DNA from: Sphingobium scionense
Lineage (GTDB): Bacteria; Pseudomonadota; Alphaproteobacteria; Sphingomonadales; Sphingomonadaceae
Reading direction: 5' to 3'
Assembly: GCF_014197035.1 (NCBI RefSeq)
Contig: NZ_JACIEU010000009.1
Span: 62,001-126,000 of the forward strand
Length of the DNA: 64,000 nucleotides
Shown here one piece after another: positions 62,935 to 64,000 of this stretch. The translations under genes were made by a program, and so were the position numbers. Every line of letters begins with the position of its first letter. The first letter of the stretch is position 1. The notes beneath the pieces are model-generated. The model ran no database searches. It saw only the letters and a list, made by a program, of their open reading frames with translations, and had not been told where the DNA came from.

Positions 62935-63273
62935 TCAGCTGCCCTCGCCGGGTTCGGGCGAGAAGAACTGCTCCAGCTTGTTCTCTACGCCGCTCATCGC
63001 GTCGGCGTCGGCCGGGGCCTCGCCCTTGACGGTGATGTTGGGCCATTCGGCCGAATATTTGGTGTTGAGTTCCAGCCACTTTTCAAGGCCGTTCTCGGTG
63101 TCGGGCAGGATCGCCTCGGCCGGGCATTCCGGTTCGCACACGCCGCAGTCGATGCACTCATTGGGATTGATGACCAGCATGTTCTCGCCCTCGTAGAAAC
63201 AGTCCACGGGGCAGACCTCGACGCAATCCATATATTTGCAGCGGATGCAGTTGTCGGTCACGACATAGGTCAT
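62935..63273 (-). CDS. fdxA: 7Fe ferredoxin FdxA
   Basis: Encodes 112 residues. The N-terminal cluster motif [18 protein letters not shown] binds the 3Fe-4S cluster with one 4Fe ligand, and [12 protein letters not shown] provides the second. The spacing and the C-terminal extension ([21 protein letters not shown]) are those of 7Fe ferredoxins of the Azotobacter FdI/FdxA type. Electron carrier; its partner is not known. Confidence 0.93.
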   Translation of the reverse strand: MTYVVTDNCIRCKYMDCVEVCPVDCFYEGENMLVINPNECIDCGVCEPECPAEAILPDTENGLEKWLELNTKYSAEWPNITVKGEAPADADAMSGVENKLEQFFSPEPGEGS

Positions 63274-63623
63274 TGTCAGGGCACTCTTTGGGTTGCGACA
63301 GCGGCGGCCCTGCTATGCTCAGGTGGGCCGAAGGTCAATGAGGATAATGTTGGCCGGGCTTTAGGGGCCGTTTCCAGCTGATGCACCGTGCCTGACCCAT
63401 CTCTCGCTGTTGATCGCTCCGTGCGGGCGAGGCACGCTACCGGATCTGCGCGCATCGGCTGGAAGATGGCGTGTTGCTCGAATTTGTCACGGATTGGAAA
63501 TATTATCACGTCTTTACAGTAGGTTTTGTCCCACCTATCCTCCAAGCGGAGATGGCGTATGTCCCATGAGCGGCGCCCTTATGCCTGTTCTTTGGGCATT
63601 CAGCATTGACAGGAAAACAGACA
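63274..63623. other. Intergenic stretch with a possible gene fragment
   Basis: The 350 bases between fdxA and the MipA-like gene contain no complete gene. A plus-strand frame from 63420 to a TGA at 63567-63569 encodes 49 residues with non-random, aromatic-rich content (EFVTDWKYYHVFTVGFVPP) but has no plausible start codon or ribosome site near its beginning. It may be the end of a lost gene. The same stretch must also hold the promoters of both flanking genes. Confidence 0.35.
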
Positions 63624-64000
63624 ATGATTTGGACGATAGCCAGATGGAGCGTCGCGCTTCTCGCCATGGGTGTGAGCGCGCAGATAGCGGCCGAGGCGCA
63701 GGATCTCAGCAGTTCGCGCCAGTCGGTGGGGCAGCCGAGCAAGGACCGGATCGTCGTCGGCCTGGGCGCGGCGGTGACGCCGGTCTATCAGGGCGCCGAC
63801 GATTATCGCGTGCTGCCGTTGCCGGCGATCGATATCGTCCAGGGGCGCATCTTCGCGAATTTTCGCAATGGCGTCGGTCTCAACCTGGTCGACGACCGGG
63901 CGCTGACCATCGGGGCGGGCGTTACCCCGCTGCCGGGCTATCGGCGGCGCGACGTGCCGACGGGCGTCGATCGGCTGTCCTGGGGCGTGGGCGGGCGCAT
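63624..64000 (+). CDS. MipA/OmpV-family outer-membrane protein (partial)
   Basis: The first 125 residues are visible and the gene runs off the right edge. AGGAAAACAG precedes the ATG. A signal peptide (MIWTIARWSVALLAMGVSAQI) is followed by VGLGAAVTPVYQGADDYRVLPLPAIDIVQGRIFAN, the characteristic start of the MipA/OmpV barrel. In E. coli MipA links murein synthesis and hydrolysis; in other bacteria the family may serve as porin. A longer sequence is needed for length. Confidence 0.8.
   Translation, partial: MIWTIARWSVALLAMGVSAQIAAEAQDLSSSRQSVGQPSKDRIVVGLGAAVTPVYQGADDYRVLPLPAIDIVQGRIFANFRNGVGLNLVDDRALTIGAGVTPLPGYRRRDVPTGVDRLSWGVGGR

Overview
The window reads as chromosomal DNA of a GC-rich alphaproteobacterium of the order Sphingomonadales, most likely Sphingobium or Sphingomonas. 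The call rests on a 559-residue alkaline phosphatase with the active-site layout remembered for Sphingomonas PhoK, a CarD regulator beside a 7Fe ferredoxin FdxA, a TorF-type porin, a TonB-dependent receptor grouped with secreted amidohydrolases, and dense packing with ATGA, GTGA and TGATG overlaps. No tRNA, rRNA, CRISPR array or intact insertion sequence was seen.

Region 1 (about 1-16.1 kb) looks accessory. A MacB/DevC-type ABC exporter (membrane-fusion protein, permease, ATPase; leftward) is divergent from a complete two-component system. Around it lie two paralogous secreted Arg/Ser/Gly-rich proteins, a secreted protein with two Ala/Gly-rich segments, a small GTG-start gene coupled to one of the secreted proteins, and EF-hand proteins. 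Short direct repeats (GTAAC-like, exactly 10 bp apart) occur at five positions upstream of these genes and probably mark the operator of the local OmpR-family regulator. The region also carries decay: a DUF4410-like lipoprotein gene with an in-frame TGA, a frame-shifted remnant of a histidine kinase, and a Pro/Gly-rich secreted protein broken by one extra C. It ends in a rightward module: small secreted protein, EF-hand protein, ECF sigma factor, membrane partner, periplasmic metal-sensor-like protein, DUF1800 and DUF1501.

Region 2 (16.5-28.8 kb) is catabolic. A reordered and partial pyrimidine-degradation set (rutB-rutC-rutD-rutA) is followed by a secreted amidohydrolase, an Lrp/AsnC regulator, two tandem secreted amidohydrolases and a TonB-dependent receptor. 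A YciI-like gene closes it.

Region 3 (29-48 kb) holds a large double glycosyltransferase/TPR protein, an HD-GYP protein lacking the first His of its HD dyad, a GIY-YIG protein, a GH5 hydrolase, a DUF969-DUF979-DUF2891 operon, a DEDDh exonuclease, and a block made of an orphan response regulator with a degenerate receiver, a beta-carbonic anhydrase, a SulP anion transporter, a TorF-type porin and a complete two-component system whose regulator is a paralog of the orphan. A serine acetyltransferase and a coiled-coil membrane protein follow.

Region 4 (48-64 kb) is mostly housekeeping: phoK, a DsbD/ScsB-type reductase, tlyA, an RND efflux pair, tspO, ubiK, a YbjN-like gene, proC, a single-domain asparaginase-like protein, a Tat-targeted HisC-like aminotransferase, carD, fdxA, and the start of a MipA/OmpV outer-membrane protein cut by the window end.
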